Shown here in pieces: positions 45,786-56,869 of a DNA stretch of 64,000 bases (position 1 is its first letter; each line of letters opens with the position of its first letter). The position numbers and the translations under genes are program-made. The DNA comes from Jaltomata sinuosa (lineage: Eukaryota; Streptophyta; Magnoliopsida; Solanales; Solanaceae), in the NCBI GenBank assembly GCA_003996215.1, contig QJPP01007241.1:310001-374000 (forward strand). Direction: 5' to 3'. The notes under the pieces were generated by a model that saw only the letters and a list, made by a program, of their open reading frames with translations, did not search any database and had not been told where the DNA came from.

Positions 45786-48339
45786 CAAATAAAATAAAAT
45801 AAAAATTAAAAAATTAAAAATTCATGACAAAACAGGTCCTCATGTTGGTGATAACTTGAGGTTAACAATTGCTAACATTTCTATATTTATTGCAAACAAG
45901 TTTAGACAAGTAACCCTTTTGATTAGGTTGATTTATATCTAACCATTTTTCTAATAATCATTTATCTAAAAATTGAAAACACGATGCATAGTTTCTAAAA
46001 TTGAGCTTTTAATTAAGATGGAATACCATTTTTTTATTATATTTTCGTGTGTTACTATCCTCTTATTGAAACATAGATAAATAAATACATAAGAGCAAGA
46101 AAATTCGTTATACTAAAATAAATAAATGGGAAAAAGCTCAAATATATCATCAAACTTTGAAAAAGAGTTTATTTATATCATTTATTAAAAGTTAGGCTTA
46201 ACTATGTCACTATTATGGCACAAAGTGTTCATTCATGACATTATATAATAAAGAAAGACATAATCGATTTTAGCTTACTGCTTTTGATATGTCACAAATG
46301 ATAAAACGAGTCACATAACTAATTAAGTCAGCCAAATTAAAAAAATTCACTTAAATCTGACATCCATCATGTTAGATTTTGAGTTTGGATCGTGAGTTGT
46401 CCATGCGGGCTGACTCGACTTGATTAGAAAAAATAAACAGACTAGATAATAGTTTAAGACTCTTTATTACACTATATATATCACCTTTTTCAAAATTATT
46501 AAAATATCAATTTAGTTACAAGTTATACCAGAATCTATAAATTAGTTATTATTTCTTTATTATATTTAATTATGATTTTGTTAATGCTACTTAATTAAGG
46601 AACAAATCCAAAATGAGACCCACTAAATAACTCATTGTAATTAAGGAAGATAATTACAAAATAAAATATTTCTTCTCTCTTAGTCTTATTTCTATATTAT
46701 CTGAATTTTATTTTCTAATTGATTTAGTATGCTTAAATTTAGGGATTTATAATTATCATTATTCAACTAAATTAATCTTTTTTCTCTGCAATTCATAAAT
46801 ATTTTCCTTCTCTCTTCTAAAATTCATTATAGGTTATAATAAATTACATCAAAATGAACAATTTCAAGTATATAATGTGATTTGTTGTGTGGTATTTATT
46901 CAAGACACTCTATGCTAATATCCATTGATTAATTTAATGACTATAGTATACATAAATTTAAAATAGTTTGTATACCAATTACATTTCATAATGTCTCAAT
47001 ATATATATATTTGGTATAAAACGAATATGTACATGAAGCATTATACCACCAGATTGTATATTCATTGCATACACAAATGATTTTTCATATTCTCGACTTT
47101 CAATGTATGAAATTGATATACAATTTAATATCTATGGCGTGATAATGATAATTTTCAAATCTAATTAAGTATAAGAGTTGATATCAACTAAAGAGATAAT
47201 AGAAAGGAGTAAAATAAGGAAATTAAGATATAGGAGATATAGGAAAGAGAAGATATGTTGATTTTAAGATATAGGAAATATTTTGGGTTGATTGATATCC
47301 CTCAACCATTTTTTTTGAGATTTTGTTGCACCTGATTATGCTCTTTTTTTCATTTTCCCTTTTTTTTACGGATTTTATTAAGTTGGTAGGTTTTGTTAGA
47401 AAACTTATGATAGGTATTGAAAACTAGAATTTATTGATATAAGTTGTAATATTATATCTAATATAGCATATATGGGTTATTTTTCCAAATAAACATGAAT
47501 GAAGTTACTGACTCTGATCATGCACTACTCTGTAGGTGGGTATGGAATGAGAACTTTCTGTAACTATTTTTTTATAAAGGAAAAAGAACGTTATTTTCCC
47601 ATCGATCACTAGAAACAAAATATTCTTATTCTGAAATTTCTCCAAAGAACATACATAAAAAAGATATCTAGGTCATGAACGAAACTATGTTTTCAAGAGA
47701 GACGAGGTCAACTTTGGGTGTTTGTTTTGAAGGCGAGTTCAACTATTTTCGCTATAATTGAAAGGTAAATAATCTGTTGTTCTTGCTCCGTGTTTTGTTT
47801 GTTGTAATTGAATATCTTTTTGCTTCTTTACGTACATCTAAATGATTTAAATCAAATAACTCTTTTATGACTTCTTCATCATCTTTCAGAGTCCATAAAC
47901 ATGGATGAATACAATATTTTCACACTTCTTAAAAAATGTATTCATTATAATAAGGTGTAGTTTGAGAAAAATTAAAACGGTCAATATGCAACTTTTTTTA
48001 TAGTATGAAAACATTGGGGTTGGTTGGTATGATGTATAAGAAAAATATTGTATAAACAATGTATATGGATGTATATACATCTCTTGTACATAGTTATACA
48101 TTATATATATATAACATTATACACTAGTTATACAATATTGATACACTACATATACATTCGATCATATTTGTTGAATTTTTTTTGTCGCCTGTACAATTAC
48201 GTAAGAAGACCAAGATAATTTCTACGTTATAATTTCTGTATTAACTTATCTTCGAACCAATTATTAGAGGATATATAGTACTTAGTCTGTTTTTCATGCT
48301 AAGCTAGCTGACATGAAGGGCAATGGACGACTATGGTAT

Positions 48340-48566
48340 AAAAGTTATTTTTGCCTCATATACTAGCAATAATTTGGTCCTATGATCAGGTCGAAATATA
48401 GAGCAACTTTGATGGGTTTCAGCAAAATAAAAATTTAATATTAAAAAATTATATAATTTGAATACGTACTTGAAACGCACGAAAGATTTAATGGGAAGCC
48501 AAGAAAATATATCGAGATAATATCAGGAGATATTCGACTAGTACTCTTCCTCTTCTTAGCCTCCAT
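48340..48566 (-). pseudogene. F-box gene fragment
   Basis: On the minus strand an ATG at 48566 starts MEAKKRKSTSR, close to the start of the F-box pseudogene at 57369. The following sequence, allowing one frame change, gives F-box-like IFSWLPIKSF-type residues, then RFKYVFKLYNF and SCSIFRPDH. It loses the reading frame within the F-box and ends without an F-box-associated domain. It is a decayed paralogue of the locus 7-9 kb away. Confidence 0.6.
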
Positions 48567-48794
48567 GAGAAAAACTTCTATTGCCTATTATCAATGCAGT
48601 TATGATTCTTGTTCTTCTTTTTTGGAAGAAGTAGAAATTTGTAACTTCTTTTTGTAACAGAAAAACTGCTTCAAACCGGCAATGGTAATCGAGTTGGTTG
48701 AGCAGGGGATTTTACCAAATGGGGGGGTCTCAGGTTCGAAATCCCTGCATGCTTTCTCGATCGAGTTTGTCGCACAGAGCTAGCCTAATATGGT

Positions 48795-49100
48795 TATTGG
48801 AGATTGAAGTGCAAAGTCATTAATAAAGAAGTTAGTTTGTTAAGAGTCGATTAATACAGCTGGATAATTGTTAGTCAGTTAGCTCATAGTTAGAGTCACA
48901 TGTGTGTGACATAGAGTAGCAGATGCACCCTATAAATAAGGGCAATGCCAGATGTAACAGAGTATGATCAATAAAAATATCTTTTTTTTCTCTCTTCTCT
49001 TACAACTTTTCTTCCCATAATTTTCTTTAGCTGTAAACCTAGATCTACTTCAATGGAACAGTGATTTTCACCTAAGTGAATCACGTAGCTAAATCTAACA
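48795..49100 (+). repeat. copia 5' LTR
   Basis: 306 bp, from TATTGGAGATTGAAG to AAATCTAACA. The start is TA instead of the usual TG, in both LTRs, so the source element had it. A TATA box (TATAAATA) is at 48931-48938. It lacks about 23 bp near its start that the 3' LTR has after 'gtgcaaag'. Confidence 0.93.
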
Positions 49101-49112
49101 TGGTGTCAGAGC
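49101..49112 (+). promoter_or_regulatory. copia primer-binding site
   Basis: TGGTGTCAGAGC directly follows the 5' LTR. It matches the 3' end of initiator tRNA-Met (TGGTATCAGAGC) with one mismatch. Confidence 0.9.
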
Positions 49113-49166
49113 AGGAGAACTGAGATCAATTATTCGTGAAGCTGAAGTTCTTCGATCAGCTCAGCT

Positions 49167-50157
49167 ATGGCGGAAGAATTGATGGTCGCGACGTTGGGAC
49201 ACAATCATCCATTACACTTACAGACTTCAGATACACCAGGAGTTGCGTTGATTGCAATTAAGCTTACGGGACCTGAAAACTATGACCTGTGGAGCAGATC
49301 GATGCGACTTGCTTTGCTGGTGAAAAACAAAATAGGTTTCATAGATGGAACTTGTTCGAAAAGTGCCTACATAGGAGAATTGGCGGCTCAATGGGAGAGA
49401 TGCAACGCAATAGTACTTTCGTGGATAAGCAATACAATAACGAGTAACTTGTTAACCTCAATAGTCTATGCGTCAAATGCTAAACGAGTATGGGATGATT
49501 TCAAGGAGAGATTTGACAAATCAAACCTTACAAGAGTCTACCAGTTATGGACAAATGTAGCTACTTTGAAACAAGGTACTGATTCTGTGACTGATTACTA
49601 CTCTAGGATGAGAGATTTATGGGATGAATTTGATGTGCTAGTGCCTTTTCCTACTTGTAACTATGTTGAGGCTAGGCCTTATGTCGAACACCTGCATCAA
49701 CAGAGATTGTTGATGTTCCTAATGGGTTTGAATGAAACTTTTAGTCATGTTAGAAGTGATATATTGCTCAAGGCAGAGGTACCTAGTGTAAATTAGGCAT
49801 ATGCCACAAGAAGTACATGAGGAAGGATAAAGACTGCTAGGTGTAATGGACACAAACAAAGAACCTCTCACTATGATGGTAGGGAGAGGACAAGGATTCA
49901 AAGAAAAAAGATCTGGATCAGGCACAGCTTGTGAGGTCTGTGGATATAAAAACCACTTGACAAAGGATTGCTATAGGGTGGTTGGCTATCCCCCTGATTT
50001 CAAAAGCAAAAGGAAACAGGGAGGATCAAATGGATACTATCAGAACACCAATAGTGGAGGCTTCAAGCCAGGAAACACTAATCAGTCAACCTCAGCAGGA
50101 TCGAGTGGATATTATAATAACAACAATAGAGGAGGTTCTAATCAGCCAGCTATATGA
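49167..50157 (+). pseudogene. copia gag, broken
   Basis: The first frame (49167-49796) has a copia gag core: LTGPENYDLWSRSMRLAL near residue 32, then AKRVWDDFKERFDKSNLTRV. It ends at a TAG that replaces a Gln codon. A frame change follows between 49796 and 49846. The next frame (49846-50157) has the CCHC knuckle CEVCGYKNHLTKDC and ends in a TGA that reads like a changed CGA. Structural nucleocapsid protein; non-functional here. Confidence 0.85.
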
Positions 50158-50690
50158 AGTTTCCAACCAAAGGCAAATAATGCTGCAGCTGACATGCAGA
50201 CATACATCTATGAGCTCACAGAAGAGGAACACAATCAAGTGAGGAACTTATTGCACAACAGAGAACCAAGTGATTGCAGACCAAACTTGGTAGGTAATGT
50301 TTCCTTGATGACTTATCTATGTGCTTTTGATGGGATAATAGACTCCGGAGCAACTCATCATATAACTTCATGTAAAGAATTGCTGAATGAACTGAGAAAC
50401 ATAAGAGATGAAGCATGTAGTACTGTCCAGTTGCCAACAGGGAATAGAGCTCATGTAAGTAACACAGGGACATCAACCATTTTGGGGAACTTGAAAGTGA
50501 AGAATGTGCTCCATGTACCTGATTTTAAGTTCAACCTTCTCTCAGTTGCAAAGCTCACTAAGGACTTATCTCGCAGTGTTAGTTTTTTCCCTTACTTCTG
50601 TGTGTTGCAGGCACTTTACAGTGGCAGGGTGATTGGGATTGGTAGAGAAACTAATGGTCGATACTTACTGAGGATGAAATCAAAGCAATG
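50158..50690 (+). pseudogene. copia protease region, broken
   Basis: In the same frame as the zinc knuckle, the aspartic protease motif DSGATHHIT appears (near 50341), followed by VLHVPDFKFNLLSVAKL, typical of copia. A frame change near 50670 joins to the integrase frame. Confidence 0.8.
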
Positions 50691-51812
50691 GCAGCAGTAG
50701 CACAAATAAAGGATTCCAATACAATAAATGGTGTTAATTTGACTGTACTCTGGCATCTCAGACTTGGACATCCATCTTTCAACGCTATGGATCATATTTC
50801 TTGTCTTAGAGGTCAGCTAGATAATAGGACTCATCATGATTGTCAAGTGTGTCCTCTAGCTAAACAAAGTAGATTGGCATTTCCTAATAGTATGCACAAA
50901 TCAGATCACATTTTCCAGCTAATTCATGTAGATGTCTGGGGGCCCTATAAGTCCCCAACTTATGATAAGAAGCAGTACTTTGTTAATATCATAGATGATT
51001 ACAGTAGGTTTACTTGGGTCTGTTTGATTGCGTGTAAAGCTGAAGTGCACCTTATATTGAAAGATTTCCTGGTTTTAGTGCATACACAGTTTGGTGTCAA
51101 AGTGCAGGTTTTAAGATCTGACAATGGCACAAAATTCTTTAATTCTAAATGCAATAATTTGTTTGCTTCTTTGGGGATAGTGCATCAAAGTTCATGTGCA
51201 TATACACCTCAACAAAATGAAATTGTAGAAAGAAAACACAGACATATACTTGACACTGCCAGGGCTCTAAGGTTTCAAAGTAGTATGCCTGTTAGGTTCT
51301 AGGGTCATTGTGTGAAGATAATAACCTATCTTATTAACAAACTGCCTACTATGGTGCTAAAAGGAAAGTCTCCTTATGAGTTGCTTTATGGCAAAGAGCC
51401 CAGGATAGATCATCTCAAGGTGTTTGAGTGCCTATGTTTTGCCCCCAGATTGCCAATATTAGACAAACTTTCTCCCAGGGCCAGAAGAGCTGTCCTCATA
51501 GGATATTCAGAATCTCAAAAGAGTTATAGAATTCTTGATCTAACCAATAACACCTTTCATGTTAGCAAGGATGTGACTTTTATGGAACATATGTTCCCAT
51601 TCAAGGAACAAGCAGATGAGTTAGACATGTTTCTTCCATCAACCACCAGTTCTGCTGAGTGTCAAGAAGCTGCTTCTAATCCTGTGCCTGACTTGATGGA
51701 ATCTGTAGAATCCATAAATGCTTCTGGAGAAACATCTTTTCCAAGTAACTCTCCAGAGTTGACTGAGGCCAATCTTGCAGAAGTGACAGTTACAGAAAAT
51801 GCACCCACATAA
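50688..51812 (+). pseudogene. copia integrase, broken
   Basis: It begins with the pre-integrase motif LWHLRLGHPSFNAM and the zinc-binding CQVCPLAKQ. Catalytic core blocks: IHVDVWGPY, DDYSRFTWV, RSDNGTKF and the E-containing block TPQQNEIVERKHRHIL, so D, D and E are all visible. A TAG at 51301-51303 replaces a Trp codon, and a TAA at 51810-51812 replaces a Gln codon. Inserts cDNA into the genome in intact relatives. Confidence 0.9.
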
Positions 51813-53560
51813 TTAGTTGCACCAGCTCCAAATGAACCTCCTCTACCTCCCAGGAAGACTGAAAGATCTTCCAAGCCTCCTTTGTGGCATAGGGATTATG
51901 TTGTCCCTAAGGCCAACACTACTTGCTTAAATCCCATTGACAAGTTTCTCTCCTATGATCATTTGAGTCCTAGTTGTCAATCTTTCATTGTTGCCACTGT
52001 AGTTGCTGCTGAACCAATTTCCTTCAAAGAAGCTTCTCAACACCAACAGTGGCTTGATGCCATGAAAGTTGAAATAGATACATTGGAACATAATCACACT
52101 TGGGTAGTGGTTGACTTACCACCTGGGAAACTAGCTATTGGTTCTAAATGGGTGTATAAGGTGAAGCATAGAGCAAATGGAGAGGTGGAGAGATACAAGG
52201 CAAGGTTGGTTGCAAAGGGATACAACCAACAGGAAGGTCTAAACTACCATGACACTTTTTCTCCAGTGGTTAAAATGGTCACAGTGAGACTAGTTATTGG
52301 TGTTGTTGCTTCATATAACTGGCCTCTCTTCCAAATGGATGTGCACAATGCATTTCTCCACGGTGATCTATATGAAGAAGTCTACATGGAATTGCCTCAG
52401 GGGTTCCAGAGGCAGGGGGAGCATAAGGTGTGCAGACTTCTCAAGTCTTTATATGGACTAAAGCAGGCTTCTAGGCAGTGGAACCTCAAGCTAACTGAGT
52501 CCTTATCCACTGCAGGCTACTCACATAGTCCATATGATCACTCTTTTTTCACAAAAAAAGAAGGTTCACACATTGCTGTAGTTCTAATATATGTGGATGA
52601 CATACTCATCACAGGAAAAAGCCCCACTCTAATTGAAGAATTGAAAAGTACTCTACATAAGAATTTTAAGATGAAAGACCTTGGTGATCTCAAGTATTTC
52701 CTAGGGATTGAGGTGTTAGGATCCAAGATAGGGATTCTACTCAATCAAAGGAAGTATGCACTAGAACTGATTTCTGATGCTGGTCTTGGAGCATCCAAAC
52801 CATCAAGTACACCACTGGAGGCAAATGTGAAACTGACTTCTATTGATTATGATGAGCATGAGGGAAGAACATATGATCCTCTCCTTTCAGATATCACTGC
52901 ATACCAAAGGCTGATAGGAAAATTATTGTACCTTACCATTACCAGACCTGACTTAAGTTTTGTTGTTCAAGTATTGTCACAGTTCATGCAAAAACCTAAG
53001 GTCTCACACTGGGAAGCAGCATTGAAGTTGGTAAGATATATCAAAGGTTTCCCAGGGCAGGAATTGCTACTAAGCAGTAAAACTAGTGATGAACTGATAA
53101 CATATTGTGACTCAGATTGGGCATCATGCCCAAACACCAGGAGATCAGTAACAGGCTACATTGTTAAGTTGGGAAGCTCACTTGTATCTTGGAAATCCAA
53201 GAAGCAACACACAGTGAGCAGAAGCTCAGCTGAAGCTGAATACAAGAGCATGACAACAGCTATTTCAGAGATTATCTTGTTGGTAGGAGTTCTAAAGGAG
53301 TTAAATGTCAAGGTTTTCACTCCTGTGAAGTTACATTGTGATAGGAAAGCAGCAATCTAAATCAGTGCTAATCCTATCTTCCATGAAAGGACTAAGCATA
53401 TAGAGATTGACTGTCATTTTGTTAGGGAGAAGATTAAGAGTGGACTTATCCAACCTGAGTATCTGAACACTAAAGAGCAATTGGCAGACCTACTAACTAA
53501 AGGTTTAGGTACTACACAACATCACACATTGCTGGACAAGCTTGGAGTTCTTAATGTATA
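51813..53560 (+). pseudogene. copia reverse transcriptase and RNase H, broken
   Basis: Open from 51882 to a TAA at 53358-53360. RT blocks: WLDAMKVEIDTLEHNHTW, RYKARLVAKGYNQQEGLNY, FQMDVHNAFLHGDL, then YVDDILITG with the catalytic DD. RNase H: ITYCDSDWASCPNTRRSVTG and VSRSSAEAEYKSM. After the TAA the same frame continues through HERTKHIEIDCHFVREKI to LADLLTKGLG. The stop again looks like a changed Gln codon. This is the longest surviving frame of the element. Confidence 0.93.
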
Positions 53561-53575
53561 CACAAACTCCAGCTT

Positions 53576-53584
53576 GAGAGGGAG
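53576..53584 (+). promoter_or_regulatory. copia polypurine tract
   Basis: GAGAGGGAG immediately precedes the 3' LTR; it primes plus-strand DNA synthesis in the family. Confidence 0.85.
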
Positions 53585-53912
53585 TATTGGAGATTGAAGT
53601 GCAAAGTTAGTTGGTGGATTAGTTAGAAGCCATTAATAAAGAAGTTAGTCTGTTAAGAGTCGATTAATACAACTGGATGGTTGTTAGTCAGTTAGCTCAC
53701 AGTTAGAGTCACATGTGTGTGACATAGAGTAGCAAATGCATTCTATAAATAAGGGCAATGCCAGATGTAACAGAGTATGATCAATAAAAATATCTTCTTC
53801 TTCTCTCTTCTATTACAACTTTTCTTCCCATAATTTTCTTCAGCTGTAAACCTAGATCTACTTCAATGGAACAATGATTTCACCTAAGTGAATCACGTAG
53901 CTAAATCTAACA
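53585..53912 (+). repeat. copia 3' LTR
   Basis: 328 bp, same ends as the 5' LTR. TATA box at 53744-53751. It retains the block 'ttagttggtggattagttag' that is lost from the 5' LTR. Differences from the 5' LTR are mostly transitions. Confidence 0.93.
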
Positions 53913-54862
53913 ATGGTTTATCTCTCCTGCGTGATTTGTGAGCTATTATACCGAAATAAAATTTATTCTGTGCGTACCCGATGAATAACGATTGTGGGTT
54001 TGATTGTCATTAAAAAAAGCGGCTTCAACTTTGCTCAGAATACTTTTTTGGACCAAACACCTCAAGTAATTTATTTTTTTCTTTTAAAAAGTACCTTTAG
54101 CCATTGCCACTACAAAGCAACAACTCATTTTTAACGTACTACGTTTCAGTTAGACCTTCAACAACTCTGAAGATTGTTAATCCATTTTGATTTTTGACTC
54201 CAGGACGAATTTATAATTTGAAGTTTATATGTTTTTAGAATGATCTAAAATTAATATATAATTTAATAATTGAATTCACAATCAATTATAATATTTATAG
54301 ATATTATTGGGTTCACGTTAACCCTATGATTTCATGCTACTATGTCCCAGAGAGGCAAGTAAGATATCGTGCAGATGCATGGTACTCTCTTAAAGCCATT
54401 AAAACTTAAAAAGAAAATTGATTATAACTATTAAAATGTACTTACAATAAAGTCCTCATATTAAGGATATTTTATTTCAAAGAAAGAAAAAGTTAACATC
54501 TAGAAGGATGATCAGTTTCCATCACATTAACATTACACCCTACATATATAAATATATGACATATCCTCCTTCCAAAACTTCACCAAATTCCAAATCCTCT
54601 CAACTCCAAATTCAACCATAACCGACTTGCATATTCCATAAGAAAAATGACTTTCGAGTTATGTCTGTGCATATGCACTTATTTTCTTGTGCATAACTAT
54701 CGAGGTTTCTCAAAAGTCTCATAATTACTTAAAAGTGATGGCCTTTTACCAGGTTCAGGGGGTAGGGGGTTAGGTCAATGATGATCTTCTGCCGGATATC
54801 TCCAAATGTTTACCATCAGTGTTAAATGTTTCTGGATGTACACATGAAATTTTAACATCTTA

Positions 54863-55034
54863 AAACTTACCCGCACCGGGTGTTTACACCAAACCAACGG
54901 ATGCATGACATGTGTTTGAATATATATAATTATCACTTTCATGATTAATTAATGTATATAATTACTTCATTAAATCACTTAATTATGGTAAGTTACATTA
55001 GTTGGGTGTAAACACCCAGTGTGGATAAGTATTT
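54863..55034. repeat. MITE with about 34-bp terminal inverted repeats
   Basis: The left end 'acttacccgcaccgggtgtttacaccaaaccaac' and the reversed right end 'acttatccacactgggtgtttacacccaactaat' pair along their whole length. The interior is AT-rich. The duplication is unclear, probably short (TA or TTA-type). Confidence 0.7.
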
Positions 55035-55440
55035 ACCCTTTCTTAAGTATTCAACTTTGTTTGATTGGTCCTCAATGTTACAAAGCTGCATTAAGACATT
55101 GGAAATTTTCCCATTGAGTTCACTTTTCCCTTTAACACTTTGGAGTTTTTTTGCTCCATTTAAGGTTCATTACCATCAACATCCCCTCAACTTCTAATTC
55201 CAAATAGTAGCATGAAGATTGTATGCAAAACGCTAAGAACAAGTTATTTAATTATCGTCATTCAAATTCTTTTCTAAACGGGTGGCGATGAAATTTGTAA
55301 TACAACACCTCTTTCTGTTTTACAATCTGTTTATGAATTGTATTTTCGTTTCGTTTAAATGGTAAGTTATTAGATATTGTATACTTTTATGGCTAAACAT
55401 GTTATAACACTTGTTAGCACAAGTAATAATAACTATAGCT
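55035..55440. other. AT-rich intergenic sequence
   Basis: Nothing recognisable lies between the MITE and the 3' end of the F-box pseudogene. Confidence 0.6.
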
Positions 55441-56383
55441 ACTCAATTAATAAGTGCAATTTTGTACTTTTCTTCATCTGAATCAAAACCTAACGAATAA
55501 TAATAATGATGAGTATCACTGCTGAGGAGATTTAGGCAAGGAAGATATTTTACTTTTCTTATGGTGGGATTATAAATAACAGGAGGTTGCACCCTTGTAC
55601 TCCAAAGGCAGAACAAACCTTTAACATAATGAAATCTAAGATACTTAATGCCATCTAACTCCTCAATACGAATAGCGGAGGCTTTTCTATCTCTTATCTC
55701 ATGGTCTATGATGTAAGACCTTTCTTGATTCCTTGAAAGGTGCGAGGAATTTTGTCCTATCAGGACGAGATATAGACCGGGCATGATGTATGTCTATAAA
55801 GGATGGATTAGATACAAGAGAACTATAAAATTTGGAAACGCACTTGAAATGGGTTAAAGATTTAACAGGATGTTGGGATCGAAATCGAGAGGGCGTCATG
55901 CGGAAGCTTATAATTGCAAACTATCAAGGCGATAAATCAGTTGACACATAAAACTATACTAAAAAATATATTATTAGATATGGTTCGGTCAATTGACCTA
56001 CATATTGAAAATAAAATTAAAAAACATAAAATCTATGAGAGAAAAAATCTCCGCCTAAACAAGACTCTTTTGATGACTACATCGTGAATGTTATTGTGTT
56101 CTGTTTGAGAAGAACATGTCTTCTATTTATAGAATTACAAGACTTCTCTTCCAAGAAAAAGGATAGATATTGTAGAGTTCTTGTTCACCAAGAAAACCTT
56201 TTTCCGTCAAGAAAACCTTTTTGAATTAGAACACAATTGTGTAGAATCCAAATAAGTTAGGAAATTCAGGGCAAATCCTAACAAATCTCCCCTTGGCCTG
56301 AATTTTCTGGTAAATAATCTTGATCTTCATTCTTCACATAATCTTCATATATCACTGCTGCTTACCATGATTAAAAATTGATA

Positions 56384-56625
56384 TGGGTTAAAAATGAAGC
56401 CCTGTGCATTAAAGTAAGCACGGGTTAATAATATTGAAGCCCTGTGTTAAAAGTGAGCAGAGTTGAAAATTGAAGCCTTGTGCATTAAAAGTAAGCACAG
56501 GTTAAAAGTGGAGCTCATGCGTTAAAAGTATATATGCATGAGTTGAAAGGAGCTCAAGCGTTAAAAGTTAGCAAGAGTTGAAAGTTGGAGCCCATGCGTT
56601 AAAGTAAGCATGGGTTGAAAATTGA
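56384..56625. repeat. minisatellite inside the TRIM-like element
   Basis: About six units of 35-50 bp of the type 'aagccctgtgcattaaagtaagcacgggttgaaaattg' follow each other. Each unit has a small inverted repeat such as 'cccatgcgtt...gcatggg'. No coding sense. Confidence 0.75.
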
Positions 56626-56857
56626 TTTTGATTTTTAAAGATGGATCAGCAGCAGGGTTGTTGAAATATAATTGATTTTTTTTTTCTCTCTCCACACATA
56701 GTACTTCAGACTATTTTATTTTTATTTTTTGACAAAAAACTTTCATTATCATCAAATTGGTTGCAACTTGATTTGAACTCGCCTTGAACCTGTTTTCAAT
56801 CTCCATGAACTATTGGACCATTGGCTCATTGAATCGTTGAACCCATTGGATCGTCCG

Positions 56858-56869
56858 GCTCTGATACCA
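56858..56869 (-). promoter_or_regulatory. primer-binding site of the TRIM-like element
   Basis: The reverse complement is TGGTATCAGAGC, a full match to the usual initiator tRNA-Met site, two bases from the LTR end. Confidence 0.9.

Larger units (their letters stand above)
41220..48330. other. long AT-rich intergenic region
   Basis: No intact gene is supported. It is among the most AT-rich parts of the window, with MITE remnants (one at 45510-45785) and A/T microsatellites. An exon-like piece at 42334-42466 is listed separately. Confidence 0.6.
48790..53917 (+). mobile_element. Ty1/copia LTR retrotransposon, complete but inactivated
   Basis: Element 48795-53912 (5118 bp) is flanked by ATGGT at 48790-48794 and 53913-53917. 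Order: LTR, tRNA-Met-type primer site, gag with zinc knuckle, protease, integrase, reverse transcriptase, RNase H, polypurine tract, LTR. This integrase-before-RT order defines copia. At least five premature stops and two frame changes inactivate it. It lies inside a SINE. The LTRs differ at about a dozen positions in roughly 280 aligned bases by my count. Confidence 0.95.
48676..54020 (+). repeat. SolS-like SINE, split by a copia element
   Basis: The left half (48676-48794) has a tRNA-like head: an A box in 'taatcgagttggttgagcagg' and a B box in 'caggttcgaaatccctg'. The right half (53918-54020) is 'ttatctctcctgcgtgatttgtgagctattat', 'attctgtgcgtacccgatgaataacgattgtggg' and ends 'tgtcattaaaaaa'. 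Both halves are flanked by GCTTCAA (48668-48674 and 54022-54028), the SINE's own target duplication. The copia element with its 5-bp duplication lies between. Confidence 0.8.

Noticed and set aside
48680..48760. tRNA gene
   Set aside because: An A box and a B box are present, but the sequence does not fold into a full cloverleaf and continues into a SINE body; it is the SINE's tRNA-derived head.
48790..53917. Endogenous pararetrovirus
   Set aside because: It has LTRs, a target duplication and integrase before reverse transcriptase, with no movement or coat protein; it is a copia retrotransposon.
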